Below the pieces are notes generated by a model. The model did no database searches. It saw nothing but the letters and a program-made list of their open reading frames with translations, and was not told where the DNA came from. This document shows, piece after piece, positions 8,216-16,372 of a DNA stretch of 64,000 nucleotides. The stretch covers positions 1,736,001-1,800,000 of the forward strand of contig NZ_JAXMNY010000001.1 of assembly GCF_034670185.1 (NCBI RefSeq). Direction: 5' to 3'. A program made the position numbers and the translations under genes. Within the stretch, counting starts at the first letter, position 1; each line of letters opens with the position of its first letter. This DNA comes from Nisaea sp. (lineage in GTDB: Bacteria; Pseudomonadota; Alphaproteobacteria; Thalassobaculales; Thalassobaculaceae).

Positions 8216-9451
8216 TCAGGAACGAGCGCGCTTCATCAACCCGCGCAGGTCAAAATCCGGATCTGCCGCCTGCTCCGGCGTCAGGCCCGCATTCAGCGCC
8301 AACAGCCGACGTCCGAGTGCGTGATCGCCAGCCTTGTTGACCGACTCGACACACCGCAGCTTGCCGTCGGCAAACAGGAAGGCAGAAAAAGAGCCGCTTT
8401 CCGGATCGCCGCGCAGCACTGCCGTCTCGGTCCCGTCCGAAAGCCCCGCAATCTGCAACTTCGCCTCGGCTTGATCGGACCAGAACCACGGCACCTCATG
8501 ATAAGGTTCCGCTTCACCCAGCAAAGCCGCTGCCGCCGTTTTCGCCTGGTCCACCGCATTCTGCACGGATTCGAGACGGACGCGGCGCCCAACCTGCCAA
8601 TGCACATAGCTGGCGCAGTCGCCGATCGAGGCCACCTCCGGCACGGAGGAAAGCATGGTCGGCCCGACGGCAATGCCGTTCTCGATGGCAAGGCCAGCCG
8701 CTTCGGCAAGCTCGGTGCAAGGCAGCACGCCGGTTCCGGAGATCACGCAATCGGCGTCAATAGCGGTGCCGTCCGCGAGATCGGCGCCAGCCGCGGTCCC
8801 ATTGCCGGACAGCCGAATACCGGAAACCCGAGCATTCAGGCGGATATCAGCTCCAAGAGCAGTCAGGTAGCCGAAGAAATAGGCGGAGACCGCAGGCGAA
8901 ACCGCACGGGCCATCAGCCGTTCTTCGGCTTCCAGCACGGTCACCCGCTTGCCGAGGACAGCCGCCGTTGCTGCGATTTCAAGACCGATGAAACCGCCGC
9001 CAATGACCAGTACGGACTCGGCCGCATTGAACCCGGCCTTGATCGCTTGGCTGTCCTGATAGGTCCGGAGTTCCAGCACGCCCGGCGCATCGATGTTCGG
9101 CACCGGGATTCTCCGGGGCCGGGAGCCCACCGCCAGTGCAATCTTGGAACAGGCAATGGCGGAGCCGTCCGCCAGCCGGACTTCGCCACCGCTCAGGTCA
9201 AGCGCGGTCGCCGTCGTCCCAAGGCGCAGATCGATGGAACGGTCCGTATAGAATTTCTCGGGCCGGAGCGGTGTCGGCTTCGGGTCGGGCTCTTTAATAT
9301 AGCCCTTGGAAAGCGGCGGTTTCTGATAAGGAAGGTCCGGCTCGGACGTCAGCATGGTCAAAGGGCCTTCATAGCCCTTTTCCCTCAGACTGGCTGCCAA
9401 CTGAACGCCGCCGTGGCTGGCCCCGACAATCACGATGCCCTTATCCGACAC
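8216..9451 (-). CDS. NAD(P)H:ferredoxin/rubredoxin-type FAD reductase of an oxygenase system
   Basis: A 411-residue flavoprotein of the BphA4/putidaredoxin-reductase family. It has an N-terminal FAD motif 'IVIVGASHGGVQLAASLR', the conserved 'YQKPPLSKGYI', a second nucleotide motif 'VLVIGGGFIGLEIAATAA', and 'ASIGDCASY', with a reductase C-terminal domain. These enzymes pass electrons from NAD(P)H to a [2Fe-2S] ferredoxin serving a Rieske oxygenase or P450. The GTG at 9449-9451 is chosen for the strong AGGAGGA six bases upstream. It follows choV by 43 bases, so it is probably co-transcribed with choline import. No oxygenase or ferredoxin gene is in the window. Confidence 0.85.
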   Translation of the reverse strand: MSDKGIVIVGASHGGVQLAASLREKGYEGPLTMLTSEPDLPYQKPPLSKGYIKEPDPKPTPLRPEKFYTDRSIDLRLGTTATALDLSGGEVRLADGSAIACSKIALAVGSRPRRIPVPNIDAPGVLELRTYQDSQAIKAGFNAAESVLVIGGGFIGLEIAATAAVLGKRVTVLEAEERLMARAVSPAVSAYFFGYLTALGADIRLNARVSGIRLSGNGTAAGADLADGTAIDADCVISGTGVLPCTELAEAAGLAIENGIAVGPTMLSSVPEVASIGDCASYVHWQVGRRVRLESVQNAVDQAKTAAAALLGEAEPYHEVPWFWSDQAEAKLQIAGLSDGTETAVLRGDPESGSFSAFLFADGKLRCVESVNKAGDHALGRRLLALNAGLTPEQAADPDFDLRGLMKRARS

Positions 9452-9494
9452 GCGCTTCCTCCTGCACTTTAGTTCATGTTTTGTGAGTCGTACC

Positions 9495-10571
9495 CTATTC
9501 CTTGAGGAGAGAGGAATAGATTTCGGCGTCCCCGATCCTGCCGACGGGTTTTCCGTCAGCCACGACGATGATGGTCTCTCCGGTTTGCAGCCGGCAGCGC
9601 AACAGGTCCGCCATTGGCGTGTCGGGCGCTGCAACCGGCACGGTGCCACTCGCAAGCACGCCAGAACCGATATCCAGTGCGCCCTCGGGCAATGTTGTGC
9701 CGTCCGGAACCGGCGCCATCACTGAATCCGCACGCAACACGTTCAGCGGGTTCATGTGAGAGACGAATTCGGCCACATAGGCGTTCGCCGGGTTCATCAC
9801 GATCTCATGCGGCGTTCCGCACTGGACAATGCGCCCGCCCTCCATGATCGCGACCTTCGAGCCGAGCTTCAGGGCCTCGTCCAGATCGTGGCTGACGAAG
9901 ATGATAGTGCGCTGGAGTTGTGATTGCAGTTCCAGCAACTCGTCCTGCAGCTTGGCCCGGATCAGCGGGTCGAGCGCGGAAAACGGCTCGTCCATCAGTA
10001 GCACCGGTGCCTCGGTCGCGAAGGCCCGGGCGAGGCCGACACGCTGCTGCATGCCGCCCGAAAGCTCATGCACCTTGCGGTCGGCCCACTCGGTGAGACC
10101 GACCAAGGCAAGCTGCTTGGTCACACGCTTGGCCCGTTCCGCCTTTCCGACACCCGAGAGCTCCAACCCAAGTCCAACGTTCTCCGCCACCGTGCGCCAG
10201 GGCAGCAGGGCGAAATTCTGGAACACCATGGTGACGTGCTCTGTGCGGAGTCGGCGCAAGGTTGCCTCGTCCGCACTGGCCGCATCGATTTCCTGCTCAC
10301 CGTCATTCACCCAAACGGCACCGCGCACCACGGGGTTGAGCCCATTGACAGCCCGCAGCAGGGTCGATTTGCCGGAGCCGGACAGCCCCATGATGACGAC
10401 GATCTCGCCCGGATCGACCGTCAGGCTGCAATCATGCACACCGAGGATCTGGCCGGTCTCGGTCTCGATCTCGGACCGGTCCATGCCGCGGTCCATCAGA
10501 GGCAACGCCTCCTCGGGCCGCTTGCCGAAGACGATATTCACCTTGTCGAAACGTACCGCGGGCGTGGTCAT
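9495..10571 (-). CDS. choV: Choline/betaine ABC transporter ATP-binding protein
   Basis: A 358-residue ATPase with Walker A 'GLSGSGKST', Q-loop 'VFQNFALLPW', signature 'LSGGMQQRV', Walker B 'VLLMDEPFSALDP' and switch His in 'VSHDLDEA'. A C-terminal region of about 100 residues looks like the CBS-type regulatory domain of ProV/OpuA-class ATPases. It energises uptake of choline or a related quaternary amine at the inner membrane. Its start overlaps the choW stop by four bases (ATGA). The cluster lies opposite betI, which fits choline over other osmolytes. Confidence 0.9.
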   Translation of the reverse strand: MTTPAVRFDKVNIVFGKRPEEALPLMDRGMDRSEIETETGQILGVHDCSLTVDPGEIVVIMGLSGSGKSTLLRAVNGLNPVVRGAVWVNDGEQEIDAASADEATLRRLRTEHVTMVFQNFALLPWRTVAENVGLGLELSGVGKAERAKRVTKQLALVGLTEWADRKVHELSGGMQQRVGLARAFATEAPVLLMDEPFSALDPLIRAKLQDELLELQSQLQRTIIFVSHDLDEALKLGSKVAIMEGGRIVQCGTPHEIVMNPANAYVAEFVSHMNPLNVLRADSVMAPVPDGTTLPEGALDIGSGVLASGTVPVAAPDTPMADLLRCRLQTGETIIVVADGKPVGRIGDAEIYSSLLKE

Positions 10572-11410
10572 TTGCCATCCTCCCCGCGTCCGCGGAACAT
10601 CCGGTCAAGAATGATGGCGATCACCACAATGGCGAGGCCAACCTCGAAACCCTTGGCGATATTCACCTGATTGAGGGCGCGCAATGTCGGCACGCCAAGC
10701 CCGTCGGCCCCGACCAGCGCCGCGATCACGACCATGGAGAGCGACAGCATGATGGTCTGGGTCAGGCCCGCCATGATCTGCGGCAGGGCATAGGGCAGCT
10801 CCACCTTCCAGAGCAACTGCGTGCGCGTCGCCCCGAAAGCCTGCCCAGCCTCGATCAGCATTTTCGGTGTCGAGGAGATGCCGAGATGGGTCAACCGGAT
10901 CGGCGCCGGGATAGCGAAGATCACCGTGGCGATCAGCCCCGGCACCATGCCGAGCCCGAACAGGATCAGCGCCGGGATCAGGTAGACAAAGGTCGGGATG
11001 GTCTGCATCAGGTCGAGAACGGGCCGCATGGCGGAGAACAGCCAAGGGCGCCGGGCAGCAGCAATACCAAGCGGCACACCGGCTCCCATACAGACGACAG
11101 ACGACGCGAGCACCAGGGCCACCGTCTCCGTGGTTTCTTCCCAATAGCCCTGATTGATGATCAGCAGCAGGCCGACAGCGACGAGCAGCGGAAAAGTGAT
11201 CGTCCGGCGCACCGCATAGGCGATGCCGGCAACGATGACGACGGCCAGCAACGGGTGCGGCGCCTGCAGCACCCAGAGGATGCCGTCGATCATGAATTCA
11301 AGACCGGCGGCAAGTCCGTCGAAGAACCAGGCACCATGATCGGTCAGCCAGTCGACGAAGACTCTCGCCGCCTTCCCGACCGGAAGTTTATTATCGGTCA
11401 GCCAATCCAC
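10568..11410 (-). CDS. choW: Choline/betaine ABC transporter permease
   Basis: A 280-residue ProW-type permease with about six membrane segments. The EAA-loop region is 'IEAGQAFGATRTQLLWKVEL', followed by 'PQIMAGLTQTIMLSLSMVV'. It forms the membrane channel together with ChoV and receives ligand from ChoX. It lies between choX and choV and overlaps choV by four bases. An 85-base gap with a hairpin separates it from choX. Confidence 0.9.
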   Translation of the reverse strand: MDWLTDNKLPVGKAARVFVDWLTDHGAWFFDGLAAGLEFMIDGILWVLQAPHPLLAVVIVAGIAYAVRRTITFPLLVAVGLLLIINQGYWEETTETVALVLASSVVCMGAGVPLGIAAARRPWLFSAMRPVLDLMQTIPTFVYLIPALILFGLGMVPGLIATVIFAIPAPIRLTHLGISSTPKMLIEAGQAFGATRTQLLWKVELPYALPQIMAGLTQTIMLSLSMVVIAALVGADGLGVPTLRALNQVNIAKGFEVGLAIVVIAIILDRMFRGRGEDGK

Positions 11411-11455
11411 GGAAAGCTCCCCCGCCCTGCCGTCGTTCTTTGACGCAAGTGACGA

Positions 11456-11477
11456 GAGGCGGCACGGATGCCGCCCC
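11456..11477 (-). terminator. Attenuating hairpin between choX and choW
   Basis: GAGGCGGCA (11456-11464) pairs with TGCCGCCCC (11469-11477) around a CGGA loop, with one G-U pair in minus-strand RNA. No U run follows, so it is more likely an RNA-stabilising or partial-termination element that favours choX mRNA than a full terminator. Confidence 0.4.
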
Positions 11478-11495
11478 TGTCCGAAATATTATGCC

Positions 11496-12437
11496 TTAAA
11501 GGCCAAGTGCCTTGCGCACGGCCGGAAGCGCGGCCTTGCCGTCCACCGTCGTCACGCCGGAAAGCCATGCGTCGAGGATACCGGCATTGGCCTTCAGCCA
11601 GGCTTTCGCGGCATCCTGCGGCTCTTCGCCATCGTTCAGGATCGCGCCCATGATCTCGTTCTCCATGCGGAGAGAGAACATCAGGTTGTCGAGCAGGCGT
11701 CCGACATTCGGGCATTCCTTGCCATAGCCGGCACGGATGTTGGTCAGAACCGACGCGCCGCCGAGATCCGGGCCGAAGTAATCGTCACCACCGGCGAGAT
11801 ATGCCATCTCGAAATTGGCATTCATCGGGTGCGGCTCCCAGCCCAGGAACACCACCGGCTCTTCCTTCTTCACCGCGCGAGCGACCTGGGCGAGCATGCC
11901 CTGCTCGGAAGATTCGACCACGTCGAAGCCTTTCAGGCCGAAGGCATCTTTCTCGATCATGTCGAGGATCAGGCGGTTGCCGTCATTACCCGGCTCGATA
12001 CCGTAGATCTTGCCGTCCAACTTGTCCTTGAACTTGGCAATGTCGGCGAAGCTCTTCAGGCCAGCGTCATAGGCATATTGCGGCACGGCGAGGGTGTATT
12101 TCGCGCCATAGAGATTAACGCCAACAGTTTCCACAGAGCCCTCGTCGCGATACTTCGCGATATCGCCTTCCATGGTCGGCATCCAGTTGCCGAGAAAGAC
12201 ATCGATGTCCTTGTTCTTCAGTGACGCATAGGTCACCGGAACGGAAAGTACTTTTACGTCAGTCTCGTAGCCCATCGCTTCGAGTACCGTCGTGGTCGCA
12301 GCAGTCGTCGCGGTGATATCGGTCCAGCCGACATCGGAGAAGCGCACGGTCGAGCAGTGATTGTCGGCCATCGCGGCGCCGGATGACATGATTCCGGCCG
12401 CCAAGGCGACGGCGAATGCAGTTTTGGATTTCAGCAT
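11496..12437 (-). CDS. choX: Choline-binding periplasmic protein of the ABC transporter
   Basis: A 313-residue substrate-binding protein. A signal peptide of about 24 residues ends 'SSGAAMA'. Aromatic-cage candidates for a quaternary ammonium are visible in the mature part: Trp in 'DVGWTDITAT', Trp in 'LGNWMPTM', Tyr in 'YGAKYTLAVPQYA' and Trp in 'FLGWEPHPMN'. These match the arrangement known for ChoX of Sinorhizobium. It captures choline in the periplasm for ChoWV. The promoter region, shared with divergent betI, contains a BetI-like operator, so choline induction is expected. Confidence 0.9.
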   Translation of the reverse strand: MLKSKTAFAVALAAGIMSSGAAMADNHCSTVRFSDVGWTDITATTAATTTVLEAMGYETDVKVLSVPVTYASLKNKDIDVFLGNWMPTMEGDIAKYRDEGSVETVGVNLYGAKYTLAVPQYAYDAGLKSFADIAKFKDKLDGKIYGIEPGNDGNRLILDMIEKDAFGLKGFDVVESSEQGMLAQVARAVKKEEPVVFLGWEPHPMNANFEMAYLAGGDDYFGPDLGGASVLTNIRAGYGKECPNVGRLLDNLMFSLRMENEIMGAILNDGEEPQDAAKAWLKANAGILDAWLSGVTTVDGKAALPAVRKALGL

Positions 12438-12518
12438 GATTGATGCTCCCTGTTTGGATTGCCCCCGTTACTTATCGGAACAAGCAAACATTATAGCAAA
12501 TCCTGTGCAAGATTTTTA

Positions 12519-12538
12519 TTGATTGAGCAGTCAATCAA
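12519..12538. promoter_or_regulatory. BetI operator-like palindrome
   Basis: TTGATTGA (12519-12526) and TCAATCAA (12531-12538) form perfect 8-base arms separated by GCAG. The element lies between divergent choX and betI and resembles the TTGATTG-type inverted repeat described for BetI. It can serve both transcription units. Confidence 0.75.
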
Positions 12539-12571
12539 AAATACGGTCGGGCCCGAAAGGACCTGCCGCCC

Positions 12572-13162
12572 ATGCCCAAAATCGGAATGGAACCGATCCG
12601 CCGCAAAGCCCTGATCAATGCCGCGATCGAGGCTATTCACGCACGCGGATCCTTCGAGGTAACGATGAGCGAGATCGCCCGTCAGGCGGGCGTCTCGGCC
12701 GCACTCGCGCATCATTATTTCGGCAGCAAGGATCAGCTGATCGTCGCCACCATGCGGCATCTGCTGAGTGAGCTTTCGGTTGAGATCGTCGCGGCACTGC
12801 GCGCCTCTAAAACGCCACGGGAACGCCTCTCAGGCATCATCCAGGCGAACTTCGCTTCCGACCAGTTCCGGCCTGCAACCATCTCGGCCTGGCTCAGCTT
12901 CTATGTGAAAGCCCAGAGCATGGACGAGGCGCGCCGCGTCCTCTCCGTCTATGCAAGGCGTCTGCGCAGCAACCTGCAGCACGCACTGACACAACTAACG
13001 GACCGGGAACATGCCCAACACATCGCCGAAGGGACAGCCGCGTTGATCGACGGCCTCTATCTCCGGCACGCGCTGCTGGACAGCGATCCGGACCGCGCCG
13101 CCGCGATCAGGCTGACCGAAGATTATATCGATGCGCAACTCACTGCCGGGGGGAAGACGTGA
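12572..13162 (+). CDS. betI: Choline-responsive TetR-family repressor BetI
   Basis: A 196-residue TetR-type protein. The helix-turn-helix is at about residues 30-55 ('MSEIARQAGVSAALAHHYFG' then 'SKDQL'), and the C-terminal half matches BetI ('FRPATISAWLSFYVKAQ', 'ALIDGLYLRHAL'). BetI represses bet genes until choline is present. AAGGA lies upstream of the ATG. The gene starts the betICAB operon, and its TGA overlaps the betC GTG start. Confidence 0.95.
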   Translation: MPKIGMEPIRRKALINAAIEAIHARGSFEVTMSEIARQAGVSAALAHHYFGSKDQLIVATMRHLLSELSVEIVAALRASKTPRERLSGIIQANFASDQFRPATISAWLSFYVKAQSMDEARRVLSVYARRLRSNLQHALTQLTDREHAQHIAEGTAALIDGLYLRHALLDSDPDRAAAIRLTEDYIDAQLTAGGKT

Positions 13163-14676
13163 CGAAGCAGCCCAATATCCTGATCCTGATGGTCGACCAG
13201 TTGAACGGAACCCTGTTCCCGGACGGCCCGGCGGATTTCCTGCATGCGCCCGCTTTGAAGGCACTTGCGGCACGATCCGTCCGGTTCAGGAATTCCTATA
13301 CGGGCAGCCCGCTTTGCGCGCCCGGCCGTGCTGCCTTCATGTCCGGCCGTCTGCCGTCCCGGACAGGCGTCTACGACAATGCGGCCGAGTTCACGTCCGA
13401 CATCCCGAGCTACGCTCATCACCTGCGCCGGGCCGGGTATTACACCTGCCTCTCCGGCAAGATGCACTTTGTCGGGCCGGACCAGTTGCACGGCTTCGAG
13501 GAGAGGCTGACGACGGACATTTATCCCGCCGATTTCGGCTGGACCCCCGATTACCGCAAGCCCGGCGAACGGATCGACTGGTGGTATCACAATCTCGGAT
13601 CGGTCACCGGCGCGGGCGTCGCCGAGATCTCGAACCAGATGGAATATGACGACGAGGTCGCCTTCAACGCGGAACAGAAGCTCTACCAGCTTTCCCGCGG
13701 CGGCGATGAGCGCCCATGGTGCCTGACGGTCAGCTTCACCCATCCGCACGACCCCTATGTCGCCCGCCGGAAATACTGGGATCTCTACGAAGACTGCCCG
13801 GAGTTGGAGCCGCGCGTCGGGGCCGTGCCGTTCGAGGATCAGGACGCCCATAGCCAGCGACTCTACCTCGCCAACGATTACAAGAATTTCGACATCACCG
13901 ACGAAGATGTCCGCCGCTCCCGCCAGGCCTATTACGCGAACATCTCCTATCTGGACGACAAGATCGCGACGCTGCTGGATACCCTGAAGCGTTGCCGGAT
14001 GGACGAAGATACCGTGATTGTCTTCTGCTCCGATCACGGCGATATGCTTGGAGAGCGCGGGCTCTGGTTCAAGATGAGCTTCTTCGAAGGCTCCGCCCGC
14101 GTGCCGATGATGATCGCGGGACCTGGCATCGAGGGCCGTACTGTTACCGCTCCGGTCTCGAGCATCGACATCACACCGACCCTTGCCGATATCGCGGGCG
14201 TTGACCTGTCCGAGGTCGCGCCGTGGACGGACGGAGAGTCCCTGAAGCCTTTGATCGAAGGCGGTGAACGCACTTCCCCGGTCCTGATCGAATATGCGGC
14301 CGAAGGCTCCTATGCCCCGCTGATCTCGATCCGGCGTGGCCGCTTCAAGTTCAATCACTGCGAACTCGACCCGCCGCAGCTTTTCGATCTCGAAGCAGAT
14401 CCGGACGAGTTGACGAACCTCGCTACAGATCCCGCCCATGCCGAGACCCTCGCCGCCTTCGAGGCTGAGATGCGGGAACGCTGGGACATGGCGCAATTCG
14501 ACCGCGAGGTCCGGGACAGCCAGGCACGCCGCTGGGTTGTTTACGAAGCCTTACGCAACGGCTCCTACTATCCGTGGGATTTCCAGCCGCTGCAAAAAGC
14601 GTCCGAGCGTTACATGCGCAACCACATGGATCTCAACACCCTTGAGGAGGCCGCGCGCTTCCCGCGCGGTGAATGA
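13159..14676 (+). CDS. betC: Choline sulfatase
   Basis: A 505-residue type I sulfatase that hydrolyses choline-O-sulfate to choline and sulfate in the cytoplasm. The formylglycine Cys is in 'SPLCAPGRAAFMSG' (about C53), metal ligands occur in 'ILMVDQLNG' and 'FCSDHGDMLGERGLWFK', and the long C-terminal tail ('WVVYEALRNGSYYPWDFQPL') is characteristic of choline sulfatases. The GTG start at 13159 overlaps the betI stop (GTGA) and has a purine-rich GGGGGGAAG upstream. No sulfatase-maturing enzyme is encoded nearby, so maturation depends on a gene elsewhere. Confidence 0.95.
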   Translation: MTKQPNILILMVDQLNGTLFPDGPADFLHAPALKALAARSVRFRNSYTGSPLCAPGRAAFMSGRLPSRTGVYDNAAEFTSDIPSYAHHLRRAGYYTCLSGKMHFVGPDQLHGFEERLTTDIYPADFGWTPDYRKPGERIDWWYHNLGSVTGAGVAEISNQMEYDDEVAFNAEQKLYQLSRGGDERPWCLTVSFTHPHDPYVARRKYWDLYEDCPELEPRVGAVPFEDQDAHSQRLYLANDYKNFDITDEDVRRSRQAYYANISYLDDKIATLLDTLKRCRMDEDTVIVFCSDHGDMLGERGLWFKMSFFEGSARVPMMIAGPGIEGRTVTAPVSSIDITPTLADIAGVDLSEVAPWTDGESLKPLIEGGERTSPVLIEYAAEGSYAPLISIRRGRFKFNHCELDPPQLFDLEADPDELTNLATDPAHAETLAAFEAEMRERWDMAQFDREVRDSQARRWVVYEALRNGSYYPWDFQPLQKASERYMRNHMDLNTLEEAARFPRGE

Positions 14677-16331
14677 AGCCCATGCAAGCAGATTTCGTGA
14701 TCGTCGGCTCCGGCTCCGCCGGCGCTGTGATGGCCGACCGGCTCTCAGCCGATGGCAAGCACTCGGTCCTCGTCGTGGAATATGGCGGCACCGATGTCGG
14801 CCCCTTCATTCAGATGCCGGCCGCCCTGTCCTATCCGATGAACATGAGCCGTTACGACTGGGGCTACGAAAGCGAGCCGGAACCGCATCTCGGCGGCCGC
14901 CGCCTGGCTTGCCCGCGCGGCAAGGTGATCGGTGGCTCCTCATCGATCAACGGCATGGTCTATGTCCGCGGCCACGCCCGGGATTACGATAATTGGGAAG
15001 AACAAGGCGCCACAGGCTGGGCATACAAGAACGTGCTTCCCTATTTCGAGCGCATGGAAACAAGCCATGGCGGGCAGGACGGCTGGCGCGGCACTAATGG
15101 CCCGCTGCATGTCACCCGCGGCCCCCGCAAGAACCCGCTTTATCACGCTTTCGTCGAGGCCGGACAGCAGGCCGGGTTCGAGATGACGGAAGACTATAAC
15201 GGCGAGAAGCAGGAGGGCTTCGGGCCGATGGAGATGACGGTCCATAACGGCCGCCGCTGGTCCGCCGCCAATGCTTATCTGAAACCGGCCCTGAAGCGCC
15301 CTAACCTGACCATGGTGAGCGGCCTTGCCCGCCGTGTCCTCTTCGACGGCAAACGCGCCACCGGGATCGAGATCGCGCGTGGCAGCTCAATCGAGACCAT
15401 CACCGCGAACCGTGAAGTGATCCTCGCCGCCTCCTCGATCAACTCGCCGAAACTGCTGAAACTCTCAGGCATTGGCCCGGCGGACGAACTCGCCGGTCAC
15501 GGCATTGAAGTGCTGGCAGACCGCCCCGGCGTCGGCGCCAACCTGCAGGACCATCTCGAGCTCTATATCCAGCAGGAATGCACCCAGCCGATCAGCCTTT
15601 ATTCGAAGCTGAACCTGTTCTCCAAGGGCCTGATCGGGCTCGAATGGCTGCTCTTCAAGAGCGGTCTCGGCGCCACCAACCATTTCGAAAGCGCCGCCTT
15701 CCTGCGCTCCAAGCCGGGCGTCGAATATCCGGACATCCAGTATCACTTCCTGCCGGTCGCGATCCGCTATGACGGCAAGGCGCCGGCCAAGAGCCATGGC
15801 TTCCAGGCCCATGTCGGCCCGATGCGCTCTAAGTCGCGCGGTACCGTCACCCTGCGCTCCGCCGATCCGTATGACGCGCCGGTGATCCAGTTCAACTATA
15901 TGAGCCATGAGGATGACTGGGCGGACTTCAGGCACTGCATCCGGCTGACCCGGAATATCTTCGGGCAGGATGCCTTCACGCCCTATCGTGGCCGGGAGAT
16001 CTCCCCCGGAGACGATGTGGCGAGCGACGAGCAACTTGACGAATTCATCCGCGAGGCCGTCGAAAGCGCCTATCATCCAAGCGGCACCTGCCGGATGGGC
16101 GCCACGGACGACCCAATGGCCGTGGTCGACCCGGAATGCCGGGTCATCGGGGTCGAGGGACTCCGGCTCGCGGACAGCTCGATCTTCCCCCGCATTCCGA
16201 ACGGGAACCTGAACGGCCCCTCGATCATGGTCGGCGAGAAGGCCTCTGACCATATCCTCGGGAAGGTGCCGTTGGCCCCATCTAACAAGCAGCCCTGGAT
16301 CAATCCGCGTTGGGAAACCTCGGACCGTTAA
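14673..16331 (+). CDS. betA: Choline dehydrogenase
   Basis: A 552-residue GMC oxidoreductase. The FAD motif is 'VIVGSGSAGAVMADRLSADG', the GMC signature 'GGSSSINGMVYVRGHARDYD' is present, and the catalytic His/Asn pair lies in 'YHPSGTCRMG' and 'IPNGNLNGPSIMVGEKASD'. It oxidises choline to betaine aldehyde, usually membrane-associated and passing electrons to the respiratory chain. The ATG at 14673 overlaps the betC stop. A second ATG at 14682 gives a start (MQADF) closer to other BetA proteins and may be the real one. Confidence 0.95.
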   Translation: MKPMQADFVIVGSGSAGAVMADRLSADGKHSVLVVEYGGTDVGPFIQMPAALSYPMNMSRYDWGYESEPEPHLGGRRLACPRGKVIGGSSSINGMVYVRGHARDYDNWEEQGATGWAYKNVLPYFERMETSHGGQDGWRGTNGPLHVTRGPRKNPLYHAFVEAGQQAGFEMTEDYNGEKQEGFGPMEMTVHNGRRWSAANAYLKPALKRPNLTMVSGLARRVLFDGKRATGIEIARGSSIETITANREVILAASSINSPKLLKLSGIGPADELAGHGIEVLADRPGVGANLQDHLELYIQQECTQPISLYSKLNLFSKGLIGLEWLLFKSGLGATNHFESAAFLRSKPGVEYPDIQYHFLPVAIRYDGKAPAKSHGFQAHVGPMRSKSRGTVTLRSADPYDAPVIQFNYMSHEDDWADFRHCIRLTRNIFGQDAFTPYRGREISPGDDVASDEQLDEFIREAVESAYHPSGTCRMGATDDPMAVVDPECRVIGVEGLRLADSSIFPRIPNGNLNGPSIMVGEKASDHILGKVPLAPSNKQPWINPRWETSDR

Positions 16332-16372
16332 CAAGACGTTCCCAAGCCGATACCGACAGAAGGACAGACCAT

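Noticed and set aside
8198..8227. An 11-base direct repeat CAGGAACGAGC (8198-8208 and 8217-8227) at the end of the ferredoxin reductase gene.
   Set aside because: Only two short copies, partly coding; no evidence of function or of a mobile element.
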